Below are positions 25,482 through 34,347 of a DNA stretch of 64,000 nt, piece by piece. The position numbers and the translations under genes were made by a program. How positions within the stretch are numbered: position 1 is the stretch's first letter; the number at the start of each line of letters is the position of its first letter. Origin of the DNA: Aminipila sp963524205. GTDB taxonomy: Bacteria > Bacillota > Clostridia > Peptostreptococcales > Anaerovoracaceae. The stretch lies in the NCBI GenBank assembly GCA_963524205.1, contig CAURED010000018.1, forward strand, positions 6,720 to 70,719, written 5' to 3'. The notes under the pieces are model-generated. The model was not told where the DNA came from. It made no database searches and saw only the letters and a list, made by a program, of their open reading frames with translations.

Positions 25482-25823
25482 TTATACAAGCTCTAAGAAT
25501 ACTACTTCTGCGCAGTCTCCCTGTCTTGGTCCTAATTTTAAGATTCTTGTGTAGCCACCGTGTCTTTCAGCGTACTTAGGAGCTATTTCATCAAATAACT
25601 TTGTTGCAACATCTTCGTCGTACACATATGCAAGAACCTGTCTTCTAGCATGAAGATCACCACGCTTAGCAAGCGTGATTAACTTTTCAGCTTCTCTTCT
25701 AGCTTCCTTTGCTCTGCAGTCAGTTGTAGAAATACGTCCTTCTCTGAAAAGGTCAGTAACAATATTTCTAAGCATTGCTTTTCTATGAGCAGTAGGTCTG
25801 CCTAGTTTTCTATATCCTGGCAT
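25482..25823 (-). CDS. rplQ: 50S ribosomal protein L17
   Basis: 113 residues, the short bacterial form of L17, starting MPGYRKLGRPTAHRKAML. It is the last gene of the S10-spc-alpha operon. A 164-base gap containing a repeat copy separates it from rpoA, unusually wide for this junction. Confidence 0.97.
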   Translation of the reverse strand: MPGYRKLGRPTAHRKAMLRNIVTDLFREGRISTTDCRAKEARREAEKLITLAKRGDLHARRQVLAYVYDEDVATKLFDEIAPKYAERHGGYTRILKLGPRQGDCAEVVFLELV

Positions 25824-25889
25824 AACTCTTCTCCTTTCTTGACTCGTCTTTTTAATCTACTGCGTTGTCAACTGATTTGCTCGGGTACT

Positions 25890-25945
25890 TGAAGCCCTAA
25901 CCAAATTTGTAAAACAAATTTATGCTCCGCTCCTCACAAATCAGT
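25890..25945 (+). repeat. Two-hairpin intergenic repeat, copy C (degenerate)
   Basis: TGAAGCCCTAACC leads into hairpin 1 (AAATTTG-TAAAA-CAAATTT, 25903-25921). The linker and hairpin 2 are diverged. An outer 9-base inverted repeat (ACTGATTTG 25871-25879 / CAAATCAGT 25937-25945) encloses it. It lies between rpoA and rplQ inside the operon. Confidence 0.65.
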
Positions 25946-25987
25946 CTCCTAGCATTAAATCAAAAATACTTCGCCACCATTTATTGC

Positions 25988-26935
25988 TTATTCGTCACTT
26001 GGTCGGAGACCAAGGCCTAATTCTTCAAGTTTGTGTCTTACTTCGTCTAAGGATTTCTTACCTAGGTTTCTAACCTTCATCATATCCTCTTCGGATTTAT
26101 GAGTAAGTTCCTCAACCGTATTTATTGCAGCTCTCTTTAAGCAGTTGAATGAACGTACTGAAAGTTCAAGTTCTTCAATAGTCATTTCAAGAGCCTTTTC
26201 CTTTTGGTCTTCTTCCTTTTCAACCATGATTTCCATAGAATCAGTTGCATCTGTAAGCTCGATAAACAGATTCAAATGTTCCTGCATAATCTTAGCTCCA
26301 ATTGACACGCCTTCTTCTGGAGTGATTGATCCGTCTGTCCAGATTTCTAGGTTAAGCTTATCATAGTCAGTTACCTGACCAACTCTTGTGTTCTCAACTG
26401 TAAAGTTCACTTTTTTAACTGGTGTATATATTGAATCCACAGGAATCACTGCGATTGGTGTGCTTTCATTCTTGTTCTGTTCAGCAGGAACGTATCCTCT
26501 GCCTCTTGCCAAGTTTATTTCCATAACCAGTGTTGCATTTTCTTCAAGCGTTGCTATATGCAAATCGGGATTGAAGATTTCCATTTCCATATCGCCGATA
26601 ATATCTGCAGCAGTTACAACCTTTGGACCTACAGCATTAATAATTACTCTCTTCGTATTTTCACCGTTAAGTCTAACAGCAAGTTTCTTAAGATTTAATA
26701 TTATTTCTGTTACATCTTCTTTTACTCCAGGAATTGTTGAAAATTCATGAAGAATACCATCAATTTTGATGGATGTTACAGCCGCACCTGGAAGTGAGCT
26801 AAGAAGAATTCTTCTTAAGCTATTTCCAAGTGTAGTTCCATATCCTCTTTCAAGGGGTTCTACTACAAATTTACCATAATTCGCATCTTCTTCTGAGAAT
26901 ATACACTCTATTGTTGGTTTTTCGATTTCTATCAC
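25988..26935 (-). CDS. rpoA: DNA-directed RNA polymerase subunit alpha
   Basis: 315 residues. The N-terminal dimerisation domain has LERGYGTTLGNSLRRILLSSLPG, and the C-terminal helix-hairpin-helix domain (about 245-312) has RSFNCLKRA and LGKKSLDEV for UP-element and activator contact. It sits in the alpha operon between rpsD and rplQ. A complete, ordinary alpha subunit. Confidence 0.98.
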   Translation of the reverse strand: MIEIEKPTIECIFSEEDANYGKFVVEPLERGYGTTLGNSLRRILLSSLPGAAVTSIKIDGILHEFSTIPGVKEDVTEIILNLKKLAVRLNGENTKRVIINAVGPKVVTAADIIGDMEMEIFNPDLHIATLEENATLVMEINLARGRGYVPAEQNKNESTPIAVIPVDSIYTPVKKVNFTVENTRVGQVTDYDKLNLEIWTDGSITPEEGVSIGAKIMQEHLNLFIELTDATDSMEIMVEKEEDQKEKALEMTIEELELSVRSFNCLKRAAINTVEELTHKSEEDMMKVRNLGKKSLDEVRHKLEELGLGLRPSDE

Positions 26936-26982
26936 TCAAAAACCCTCCCTTTTCTTCCAATATATATCTTAAGAATAAGATA

Positions 26983-27603
26983 CTATTTGGAATATAATTC
27001 GACGATAAGATGCTCTGCAATCGGAGTATCGATATCTTCTCTTCTCGGAATAGCAACAACTTTACCTTCAAGCTTCTCTATGTCAACCGTTACCCATGAT
27101 GGTACGCTAATCGCCATTTCTTTAACTTCCTTGAATTTAGGTGAGTTCTGACTTTTTTCCTTAACTCTGATTACATCTCCAGCCTTTACTTCTAGTGAAG
27201 GAATATCTACCTTCTTACCATTTAAAGTAAAGTGACCATGCGTTACTAGCTGTCTAGCTTCTTTTCTTGATGATGCAAATCCCATTCTGAATACTACATT
27301 ATCAAGTCTAGTTTCAAGCATAATTAAAAGGTTTTCACCAGTGATTCCCTTTTTCTTAGCAGCTTTGTCAAATAAATTTCTAAACTGAGTTTCTAACATA
27401 CCGTAGAATCTCTTAGCCTTTTGCTTTTCTCTTAACTGTAAACCATACTCAGAGATTTTCTTTCTGCTCTGACCATGCTGTCCAGGAGCGTAATTTCTCT
27501 TATCTATAGCGCACTTTGAGCTATAACATCTCTCGCCCTTTAAGAAAAGTTTCTGACCTTCTCTCCTGCATAATCTGCAGTTAGCACCTGTATATCTTGC
27601 CAT
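26983..27603 (-). CDS. rpsD: 30S ribosomal protein S4
   Basis: 206 residues. The N terminus has CRLCRREGQKLFLKGERC, a Cys pattern of the Zn-binding S4 form, followed by the S4 RNA-binding domain (LDNVVFRMGFASSRKEARQLVTHGH). It nucleates small-subunit assembly. Ordinary alpha-operon position between rpsK and rpoA. Confidence 0.98.
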   Translation of the reverse strand: MARYTGANCRLCRREGQKLFLKGERCYSSKCAIDKRNYAPGQHGQSRKKISEYGLQLREKQKAKRFYGMLETQFRNLFDKAAKKKGITGENLLIMLETRLDNVVFRMGFASSRKEARQLVTHGHFTLNGKKVDIPSLEVKAGDVIRVKEKSQNSPKFKEVKEMAISVPSWVTVDIEKLEGKVVAIPRREDIDTPIAEHLIVELYSK

Positions 27604-27625
27604 ATTAAATTACTCCTCCCTTCAA

Positions 27626-28024
27626 TTAAACTCTTCTTCTCTTTGGTGGTCTGCAACCATTATGAGGAATTGGTGTAATATCCTTAATCATATTGATTTC
27701 AAGACCTGCAGACTGTAATGCTCTGATTGCAGCTTCACGTCCGGAACCTGGTCCCTTTACGTAAACTTCTACTGTCTTTAAGCCATGTTCCATTGCAGCC
27801 TTAGCAGCTTCTTCAGCAGCCATCTGAGCTGCGAAAGGAGTTGACTTTCTTGAACCTTTGAATCCAAGAGAACCTGCACTTGACCATGATAATGCGTTAC
27901 CGTTTAAGTCTGTAAGAGTTACAAGAGTATTGTTAAAGGTGGATTGGATATGCGCCTGGCCTTTTTCAATGTTCTTACGTTCTCTTCTCTTTTTTCTAAC
28001 TGTTTTCTTTACAGCTTTAGCCAT
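27626..28024 (-). CDS. rpsK: 30S ribosomal protein S11
   Basis: 132 residues ending in the conserved DITPIPHNGCRPPKRRRV. It forms part of the platform near the mRNA exit. Located between rpsM and rpsD with a 14-base gap to rpsM. Confidence 0.98.
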   Translation of the reverse strand: MAKAVKKTVRKKRRERKNIEKGQAHIQSTFNNTLVTLTDLNGNALSWSSAGSLGFKGSRKSTPFAAQMAAEEAAKAAMEHGLKTVEVYVKGPGSGREAAIRALQSAGLEINMIKDITPIPHNGCRPPKRRRV

Positions 28025-28038
28025 GATTTCCTACCTCC

Positions 28039-28410
28039 TTACTTCTTCTTCTTTCTACCTACAGTCTTTTTAGGACCTTTTCTAGTTCTAGCGTTTGTCT
28101 TAGTCTTCTGTCCTCTAACAGGAAGACCTCTTCTATGTCTGATACCTCTGTAGCAGCCAATTTCCATAAGTCTCTTAATGTTTAAAGAAACTTCTCTTCT
28201 TAAATCACCTTCTACAGGGTATTCCTGTTCAATGATCTTTCTGATCTTACCAGCCTCATCCTCAGTTAAATCTTTAACTCTTGTGTCAGGACTGATGCCA
28301 GCTTTTTCAAGAATAGCATTTGATGTCTTTCTACCGATACCATAAATGTAAGTAAGACCAATTTCTACTCTTTTTTCTCTAGGTAAATCTACTCCGGCTA
28401 TACGAGCCAT
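28039..28410 (-). CDS. rpsM: 30S ribosomal protein S13
   Basis: 123 residues from MARIAGVDLPREKR, with the C-terminal basic RGLPVRGQKTKTNARTRKG. The start at 28410 is chosen because GGAGG lies just upstream and the protein family begins here; a longer frame from 28443 adds eleven non-conserved residues. Confidence 0.97.
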   Translation of the reverse strand: MARIAGVDLPREKRVEIGLTYIYGIGRKTSNAILEKAGISPDTRVKDLTEDEAGKIRKIIEQEYPVEGDLRREVSLNIKRLMEIGCYRGIRHRRGLPVRGQKTKTNARTRKGPKKTVGRKKKK

Positions 28411-28502
28411 AAATTCCTCCTTCTCCCATCTTCCGTCACGCAAAACCTCTTGGCAGCGTAATATAAACGGGGTATTACATTTTAAACTCTAAATTTTTAT
28501 TT

Positions 28503-28616
28503 TTAACCTTGTCTCTGCTTGTGCTTAGGATTTTCACAGATAACCATTACTTTACCGTTTCTCTTGATTATCTTGCACTTTTCGCAGATTGGTTTAACTG
28601 ATGCTCTAACTTTCAT
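28503..28616 (-). CDS. rpmJ: 50S ribosomal protein L36
   Basis: 37 residues, MKVRASVKPICEKCK at the start and NPKHKQRQG at the end. C11, C14, C27 and H32 make the Zn ribbon of the C+ form. It fills the gap between infA and rpsM, the canonical position, and has an AGG ribosome site. Confidence 0.97.
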   Translation of the reverse strand: MKVRASVKPICEKCKIIKRNGKVMVICENPKHKQRQG

Positions 28617-28629
28617 CTTAAACCTCCAA

Positions 28630-28848
28630 TTATTTATCTCTCCACGTTATTCTTCCACGAGTAAGATCATAAGGTGATAATTCAACCTTAACCTTATCTC
28701 CAGGAAGAATTCTGATGAAGTTCATTCTTATTTTTCCTGAAATGTGTGCAAGTACTTCGTATCCATTTTCAAGCTTAACTACAAACATCGCGTTTGGTTG
28801 AGCGTCTACAACGGTACCCAATACTTCGATGACGTCTTTTTTCGCCAT
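28630..28848 (-). CDS. infA: Translation initiation factor IF-1
   Basis: 72 residues, S1/OB fold, with MAKKDVIEVLGTV at the start and YDLTRGRITWR at the end. Canonical length and place between map and rpmJ. It binds the 30S A site during initiation. Confidence 0.98.
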   Translation of the reverse strand: MAKKDVIEVLGTVVDAQPNAMFVVKLENGYEVLAHISGKIRMNFIRILPGDKVKVELSPYDLTRGRITWRDK

Positions 28849-28871
28849 AATTATTTTTACACCTTCCTTAT

Positions 28872-29618
28872 TTATAAGGTAAGCAACTCGGGCTCACCAT
28901 CTGTAATAACAACAGTATTTTCATAATGTGCTGACAGTTTACCATCAAGAGTAACAGTCGTCCAGTTGTCCAAAAGTACCTCTACGTCGTAGCTTCCCTG
29001 ATTAATCATAGGTTCAATGGCAAATACCATACCACTTACTAATTTGGGGCCTCTACCTGACTTACCATAGTTAGGAATCTGAGGATCTTCATGCATATTT
29101 CTTCCAACCCCATGGCCTACAAAATCTCTAATTACAGAGAACCCTTCTCCTTCAGCCTTCATTTGGATGGCATGGGATATATCTGAAAGTCTGTATCCTA
29201 CTTTACAGAATTTTAATCCCTCAAAGAAACTTTCTCTTGTAACTCTGATTAACTTTGCAGCTTCTTCACTGATTTCTCCTACGGCATAAGTTCTTGCAGC
29301 ATCGCTTACATATCCTTTATAGGTACTGCCTACATCCACACTTACTATATCGCCTTCCTTAAGTATCCTCTTTTTTGAAGGAATTCCATGAACTACTTCA
29401 TCATTTACGGATACACATGCAGCAGCGGGATAATCACAATATCCTTTAAAAGTAGGGATCATATGGTTTTTAAGAATTGTCTGTTCTACAAAGTTATTTA
29501 CATCCATAGTAGACATACCTGGCTTTATAAAATTCTCTAATTCCCTTAAAATATAACCTGTAACCTTCCCAGATTCACGCATTATGCTAATCTCTTGTTC
29601 TGATTTGATGATGATCAT
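28872..29618 (-). CDS. map: Methionine aminopeptidase, type I
   Basis: 248 residues with the metal ligands of the pita-bread fold visible in VSVDVGSTYKGYVSDAAR (two Asp), GHGVGRNMHEDP (His) and FAIEPM (Glu). It removes the initiator Met from nascent proteins. It lies between adk (3-base gap) and infA. No N-terminal Zn extension, which fits type Ia. Confidence 0.97.
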   Translation of the reverse strand: MIIIKSEQEISIMRESGKVTGYILRELENFIKPGMSTMDVNNFVEQTILKNHMIPTFKGYCDYPAAACVSVNDEVVHGIPSKKRILKEGDIVSVDVGSTYKGYVSDAARTYAVGEISEEAAKLIRVTRESFFEGLKFCKVGYRLSDISHAIQMKAEGEGFSVIRDFVGHGVGRNMHEDPQIPNYGKSGRGPKLVSGMVFAIEPMINQGSYDVEVLLDNWTTVTLDGKLSAHYENTVVITDGEPELLTL

Positions 29619-29621
29619 TGC

Positions 29622-30266
29622 TTATTCTCCTAAAACGTTTACAATAGCAGTAAATACGTTGTCAAGGCCGGCTGCTCCATCAATGTGAGCAATGTTTCCC
29701 TTTTCAGTGTAGTAGTCAACTAGCGGCATTGTCTGTGAATTGTAAACTTCAATTCTGTTTGCTACAGTTGCTTCTGTATCATCACTTCTCTGATACAATT
29801 CACCACCACAAACATCACAAACACCTTCTTTTGCAGGAGGCATATTCACAACATGGTAAGTTGCACCACAAGCTCTGCAAACTCTTCTGCCAATCAATCT
29901 AACCATTAGTTCTTCTTTTTCAACTGCGATATCTAAAACTTTATCAATTTTTCTACCATGAGCTACTAAGAATTCATCTAATTTTTCAGCTTGATAAACA
30001 GTTCTTGGAAAACCATCAAGAAGGAAACCCTCCTTGCAATCATCTTCAAGTAATCTGGTTGTCGCTATCTCTATTACTAAATCATCAGGAACAAGCTCGC
30101 CCTTGTTCATATACTCTTGAGCTTTCTTTCCAAGGGCAGTTCCTTCTTTTATATTTTTTCTGAATATATCGCCAGTAGATATATGCGGAATACCATATTT
30201 TTCTATTATTCTGGTCGCCTGTGTGCCTTTTCCTGCACCCGGAGGGCCTAATAAAATTAAATTCAC
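29622..30266 (-). CDS. adk: Adenylate kinase
   Basis: 214 residues, the long form. The P-loop is GPPGAGKGTQ, the NMP site contains STGDIFR, and the lid carries CRACGATYH...CDVCGG, four Cys that bind Zn as in Gram-positive enzymes. It interconverts AMP, ADP and ATP. Position after secY is canonical. Confidence 0.98.
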   Translation of the reverse strand: MNLILLGPPGAGKGTQATRIIEKYGIPHISTGDIFRKNIKEGTALGKKAQEYMNKGELVPDDLVIEIATTRLLEDDCKEGFLLDGFPRTVYQAEKLDEFLVAHGRKIDKVLDIAVEKEELMVRLIGRRVCRACGATYHVVNMPPAKEGVCDVCGGELYQRSDDTEATVANRIEVYNSQTMPLVDYYTEKGNIAHIDGAAGLDNVFTAIVNVLGE

Positions 30267-30294
30267 TTAATTTTCCTCCATTTTATTATATGTG

Positions 30295-31575
30295 CTATTT
30301 TAAGAATCCCTGATAGTTTCTCATAACCATCTGATTTTCTAGCTGTTTCATTGTGTCAAGTGCAACACCAACTGCAATTAGCAATGATGTTCCTCCAAAC
30401 CTAGCATCAATAGATGTAAAGCTGCTAAGTAAAGTTGGCATTGTAGAAATAATAGCTAGGAACATAGCACCTACAAAAGTAATTCTTGTCATTACTTTAT
30501 TTAAATATTCAACAGTTGGCTTTCCTGGTCTAATTCCAGGAATAAATCCACCATTTGCCTTCATATTGTTTGCAACTTCAAGAGGGTTAAATGTAACCGC
30601 AGTATAGAAATAAGTAAAGAATACGATTAGCAAGATATTGAATATTGCATAAACCCATACTCCTGGGTCACCGTGAGGTGAAAGCCACTTTGTAACAAAG
30701 GTTGTAAAACCTGAGTTAGGAAAGAAGTATGTTATTGTCAATGGAAACTGCAACAATGAAAGTGAGAAAATTACTGGAATAACACCAGCCTGATTTACTT
30801 TTAGCGGAATATGTGTTGACTGTCCGCCGTACATCTTTCTTCCAACCACTCTCTTTGCATACTGTACAGGAACTCTTCTTTGTCCCTGCTGGATTTCAAT
30901 AATTCCTACTACAACGATTATTGCAAAAAGAGCAAACAATATCACAGTAAGAACACCTAATTCACCCGCAGTGAATTTAGCCCAGTTTGTATGAATTGCA
31001 GTTGGTATTCTTGCAATAATGCCAGCAAAAATGATTAATGAAATACCGTTTCCAATACCGTTTTCATTGATTTGTTCACCTAACCACATTAGGAATGCAG
31101 TACCAGCTGAAAGAGTCAGCACTATAACAGCTACTGAGAAAAAATCAGTGCTGATTAATGCCTTCTTAAACAAACCAACTGACAAGCCGATAGCTTGAAC
31201 AAATGCAAGTACAACTGTCAAATATCTAGTGTACTGTGCAATTTTTTTCTTACCTTCTGTTCCTTCTTTAGCAAGTCGTTCTAATGAAGGAATAGCAATG
31301 GTTAATAATTGTAAAATAATCGAAGCAGTGATATATGGAGTAATACTTAAAGCAAATATAGTAAAATTACTAAAAGAACCTCCCGAGAATAAGTCAAACA
31401 AAGCAAACAATCCTGTCCCGCCGTCAAATACTTGAGCAAGTACTGCTCTGTCAATGCCCGGAACTGGAATATTTGAACCCAGCCTGAAAACTACTAACAT
31501 TAAAAGTGTGAAAATCATCTTTCTTCTAACGTCTGCAACTTTCCAAGCATGAGCGATTGTTCCAAACATGCTCAT
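30295..31575 (-). CDS. secY: Protein translocase subunit SecY
   Basis: 426 residues, ten membrane segments, with conserved FRLGSNIPVPGID, the plug region SGGSF and ISLIIFAGI. It is the channel of the Sec translocon. The start overlaps the rplO stop region directly (GAGGTG ribosome site within the rplO end), which suggests coupled translation. Confidence 0.98.
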   Translation of the reverse strand: MSMFGTIAHAWKVADVRRKMIFTLLMLVVFRLGSNIPVPGIDRAVLAQVFDGGTGLFALFDLFSGGSFSNFTIFALSITPYITASIILQLLTIAIPSLERLAKEGTEGKKKIAQYTRYLTVVLAFVQAIGLSVGLFKKALISTDFFSVAVIVLTLSAGTAFLMWLGEQINENGIGNGISLIIFAGIIARIPTAIHTNWAKFTAGELGVLTVILFALFAIIVVVGIIEIQQGQRRVPVQYAKRVVGRKMYGGQSTHIPLKVNQAGVIPVIFSLSLLQFPLTITYFFPNSGFTTFVTKWLSPHGDPGVWVYAIFNILLIVFFTYFYTAVTFNPLEVANNMKANGGFIPGIRPGKPTVEYLNKVMTRITFVGAMFLAIISTMPTLLSSFTSIDARFGGTSLLIAVGVALDTMKQLENQMVMRNYQGFLK

Positions 31576-31576
31576 C

Positions 31577-32017
31577 CTAGATCACCTCTGCCTTTCCTCC
31601 GGCAGACTCAATTTTTTCTATTGCAGCTTTGCTAAATTTGTGAGCCTTAACAGTAACTCCTTTTTCAAGAGTACCTTCTCCAAGAATTTTAATTCCGTCT
31701 TTAACCTGCTTTACTAGCCCTGCTTCTTCTAAAAGTTCAGGTGTTACAACAGTTCCCGCTTCAAATCTATTTAGATCATCAACGTTCAGAATTGTGTATT
31801 CTGTTCTCCAAATATTAGTAAAACCTCTTTTTGGAATTCTTCTGTATAATGGCATCTGACCGCCTTCAAAGCCAAGTCTAACGCCGCCGCCGCTTCTTGA
31901 GTTTTGGCCATTCATACCTCTACCGCCAGATTTACCCTGACCAGTAGCAGTACCACGACCTCTTCTCTTACGGTTCTTAGTTGAACCCTCGGCTGCTCTC
32001 AATTCATGCAGTTTCAT
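31577..32017 (-). CDS. rplO: 50S ribosomal protein L15
   Basis: 146 residues with MKLHELRAAEGSTKNRKRRGRG at the start and the Gly-rich GQNSRSGGGVRLGFEGGQMPLYRRIPKRGF stretch split over the N-terminal half. It binds 23S rRNA late in assembly. Canonical place between rpmD and secY. Confidence 0.97.
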   Translation of the reverse strand: MKLHELRAAEGSTKNRKRRGRGTATGQGKSGGRGMNGQNSRSGGGVRLGFEGGQMPLYRRIPKRGFTNIWRTEYTILNVDDLNRFEAGTVVTPELLEEAGLVKQVKDGIKILGEGTLEKGVTVKAHKFSKAAIEKIESAGGKAEVI

Positions 32018-32036
32018 ATTTCCCGCACCTCCAATC

Positions 32037-32219
32037 CTACAGTTCTTCTACAGTCACAAGATGCTCAACCTTCTTGATAGCACCACGAGTTTGTGGGCAA
32101 TCAGGCATTTCGTTTGAACTGTGCATCTTCTTTAACCCTAAAGCTTCAACAATTTTCTTATGCTGAGGAAGAGCTCCAATTGTGCTCTTTGTTAAAGTTA
32201 CTTTAATCATCTTAGCCAT
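32037..32219 (-). CDS. rpmD: 50S ribosomal protein L30
   Basis: 60 residues, the full length of bacterial L30. It starts MAKMIKVTLTKSTIG with the usual GALPQHKKIVEALGL. Canonical place between rpsE and rplO. Confidence 0.97.
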   Translation of the reverse strand: MAKMIKVTLTKSTIGALPQHKKIVEALGLKKMHSSNEMPDCPQTRGAIKKVEHLVTVEEL

Positions 32220-32232
32220 TTGTATCTTCCTC

Positions 32233-32739
32233 CTATCCTAAAATTTCTTCTTTAGTCTTTCCTCTTAATCTGCTGATTTGTTCAACAGTCTTTAAGTTTC
32301 TAAGACCTTCTAATGTGGCGTAAGCAATATTTACTGTATTACTTGAACCAATTGACTTAGCTCTAACGTCCTTAATTCCAGCAGCTTCAAGTACCATACG
32401 TACAGATGAACCTGCGATAACTCCAGTACCTTCAGAAGCTGGCATGATTAAAACATTACCTGCCCCAAATACTCCAAGAGTTCTGTGTGGAATTGTTGTT
32501 CCTACTGTTGGAACATATACTAAATTTTTCTTTGCATCTTCGATAGCTTTTCTTACAGCTTCAGGAATTTCCTGAGCCTTTCCAAGACCTACACCAACAT
32601 AGCCTTCGCCGTTACCAACAACTACGGATACGCTGAATCTCATATTTCTACCACCCTTAACAGTCTTAGCAACACGTCTAATGTTAACGATAGTTTCTTT
32701 TAAGTCTAGCTTGGATGCATCAATCATATTTTGTCGCAT
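32233..32739 (-). CDS. rpsE: 30S ribosomal protein S5
   Basis: 168 residues with the double-stranded RNA-binding N-terminal domain (TVKGGRNMRFSVSVVVGNGEG) and the C-terminal SNTVNIAYATLEGL. It contributes to decoding accuracy. AGGAGG nine bases upstream supports the start. Confidence 0.97.
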   Translation of the reverse strand: MRQNMIDASKLDLKETIVNIRRVAKTVKGGRNMRFSVSVVVGNGEGYVGVGLGKAQEIPEAVRKAIEDAKKNLVYVPTVGTTIPHRTLGVFGAGNVLIMPASEGTGVIAGSSVRMVLEAAGIKDVRAKSIGSSNTVNIAYATLEGLRNLKTVEQISRLRGKTKEEILG

Positions 32740-32755
32740 TCCTTTTTTCCTCCTG

Positions 32756-33121
32756 TTAGAATTTCAATCCTGCTTCACGTGCAGCCTCTGCTAATTCCTG
32801 TACTCTTCCGTGATATAAATATCCACCTCTGTCAAAGCATACAGTTTCGATTCCTTTAGCTAATGCTATCTTAGCAATAGCTTCTCCAACTAACTTAGCA
32901 GCTTCCTTGTTACCACCATAAGCACCCTGGGCCTTTAATTCCTTGTCAGTTGTTGATGCTGCTGCAAGTGTTATACCATTCACATCATCAATTACCTGTA
33001 CAGAGATATTCTTAAGGCTTCTGTAAACGCAAAGTCTTGGTCTTTCAGGAGTTCCATGTAAGTGTTTTCTTACTCTTTCATGTCTAGCTACTCGTCTTTC
33101 ATTCTTACTTTCTTTTGCCAT
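32756..33121 (-). CDS. rplR: 50S ribosomal protein L18
   Basis: 121 residues with RPRLCVYRSLKNISVQVID and the C-terminal FDRGGYLYHGRVQELAEAAREAGL. It binds 5S rRNA with L5. Canonical place between rplF and rpsE. Confidence 0.97.
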   Translation of the reverse strand: MAKESKNERRVARHERVRKHLHGTPERPRLCVYRSLKNISVQVIDDVNGITLAAASTTDKELKAQGAYGGNKEAAKLVGEAIAKIALAKGIETVCFDRGGYLYHGRVQELAEAAREAGLKF

Positions 33122-33138
33122 TTAATTTCACTCCTTCC

Positions 33139-33681
33139 TTATTTTTTACCAGTCTTTCCTTCTTTACGACGGATAACTTCGCCTTCATAACGAATACCCT
33201 TAGCCTTATACGGTTCAGGACGTCTCCACTTTCTAATATTAGCAGTGTAGTTTCCAACTAAAGCCTTATCGATACCCTTTATGATTACCTCTGTAGGTGT
33301 AGTAACTTCAGTAGTAATTCCTTCAGGATCTTCCATTTCAACTGGGTGTGAATATCCAAGGTTCATAACAAGAGTCTTGCCCTTCTTTTCAGCCTTGTAA
33401 CCAACACCAACTAGCTGAAGCTTCTTTTCGTATCCAGCTGTAACTCCCATAACCATATTATTAATAAGAGTTCTTGCAAGTCCATGCTGTTCTCTTGAGC
33501 TCTTATTGTCACCATCTCTAGTAACTGTAACAACTCCGTCTGCAATTTCAACTTTTATAAGTTTGCTAATTGGTTCTGAAAGCTGGCCCTTAGGTCCCTT
33601 TACAGTAACCACATTGTTGCTGTCAACCTTAACCTCTACGCCTGCAGGAAGGTTAACAGGTAATTTACCTATTCTTGACAT
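33139..33681 (-). CDS. rplF: 50S ribosomal protein L6
   Basis: 180 residues, MSRIGKLPVNLPAGVEV at the start and the signature RRPEPYKAKGIRYEGE near the end. It lies near the factor-binding site. Canonical place. Confidence 0.98.
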   Translation of the reverse strand: MSRIGKLPVNLPAGVEVKVDSNNVVTVKGPKGQLSEPISKLIKVEIADGVVTVTRDGDNKSSREQHGLARTLINNMVMGVTAGYEKKLQLVGVGYKAEKKGKTLVMNLGYSHPVEMEDPEGITTEVTTPTEVIIKGIDKALVGNYTANIRKWRRPEPYKAKGIRYEGEVIRRKEGKTGKK

Positions 33682-33693
33682 TTTTTATTCCTC

Positions 33694-34092
33694 CTACCAA
33701 ACGTAACAGATTACTTCTCCGCCGATTCCAAGCTTTCTTGCTTCTTTATCACTGATTATTCCGTTTGAAGTTGAAATAATAGCGATACCTAGACCTCCTA
33801 GTACTCTTGGCACATCGTCAGCCTTAGCATAAACCTTTAATCCTGGCTTTGAAATCTTCTTGATTCCACTAATAACTCTTTCTTTGTCAGCACCATACTT
33901 CATCTGAATTTTGATAGTGCCCTGCTTGTCGTCTTCAATAACGTCATAGCCTTTAATATATCCTTCTTCAGTTAAAATACCTGCGATTGACTTCTTCATC
34001 TTTGATGCAGGAATATCAACTGTTGTATGTCCTACAGTATTGGCATTTCTGATTCTTGTTAGCATATCTGCTATTGGATCTGTCATTGTCAT
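33694..34092 (-). CDS. rpsH: 30S ribosomal protein S8
   Basis: 132 residues from MTMTDPIADMLTRIRNA, with the signature STSNGIISDKEARKLGIGGE. The start at 34092 is chosen by an AAGGAG site and by family alignment; the frame extends to 34140 but that part is non-conserved. It binds helix 21 of 16S rRNA. Confidence 0.97.
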   Translation of the reverse strand: MTMTDPIADMLTRIRNANTVGHTTVDIPASKMKKSIAGILTEEGYIKGYDVIEDDKQGTIKIQMKYGADKERVISGIKKISKPGLKVYAKADDVPRVLGGLGIAIISTSNGIISDKEARKLGIGGEVICYVW

Positions 34093-34152
34093 TCTGAATG
34101 TTCTCCTTTCCTTGCGAGGTTCCCCGAAAGGCCTCCGCAATCAATTTTAAAA

Positions 34153-34338
34153 TTACCAGCTTGCTTTTTTAACGCCTGGGATTTCTCCCTTATAAGCAAG
34201 TTCTCTGAAACAGATACGGCAGATACCATATTTTTTTAATACAGAATGTGGTCTTCCGCAAATCTTGCATCTTGTATATGCACGAGTAGAAAACTTAGGT
34301 TTTCTAGCCTGTTTTACTTTGAGAGATGTCTTTGCCAT
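34153..34338 (-). CDS. rpsN: 30S ribosomal protein S14, type Z
   Basis: 61 residues, the short Zn-binding form, with CKICGRPH and CRICFRE giving the four-Cys ribbon. With L36 also in its Cys form, the organism appears to use the Zn-dependent versions in the main operon. Confidence 0.97.
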   Translation of the reverse strand: MAKTSLKVKQARKPKFSTRAYTRCKICGRPHSVLKKYGICRICFRELAYKGEIPGVKKASW

Positions 34339-34347
34339 GGTTCCCTC

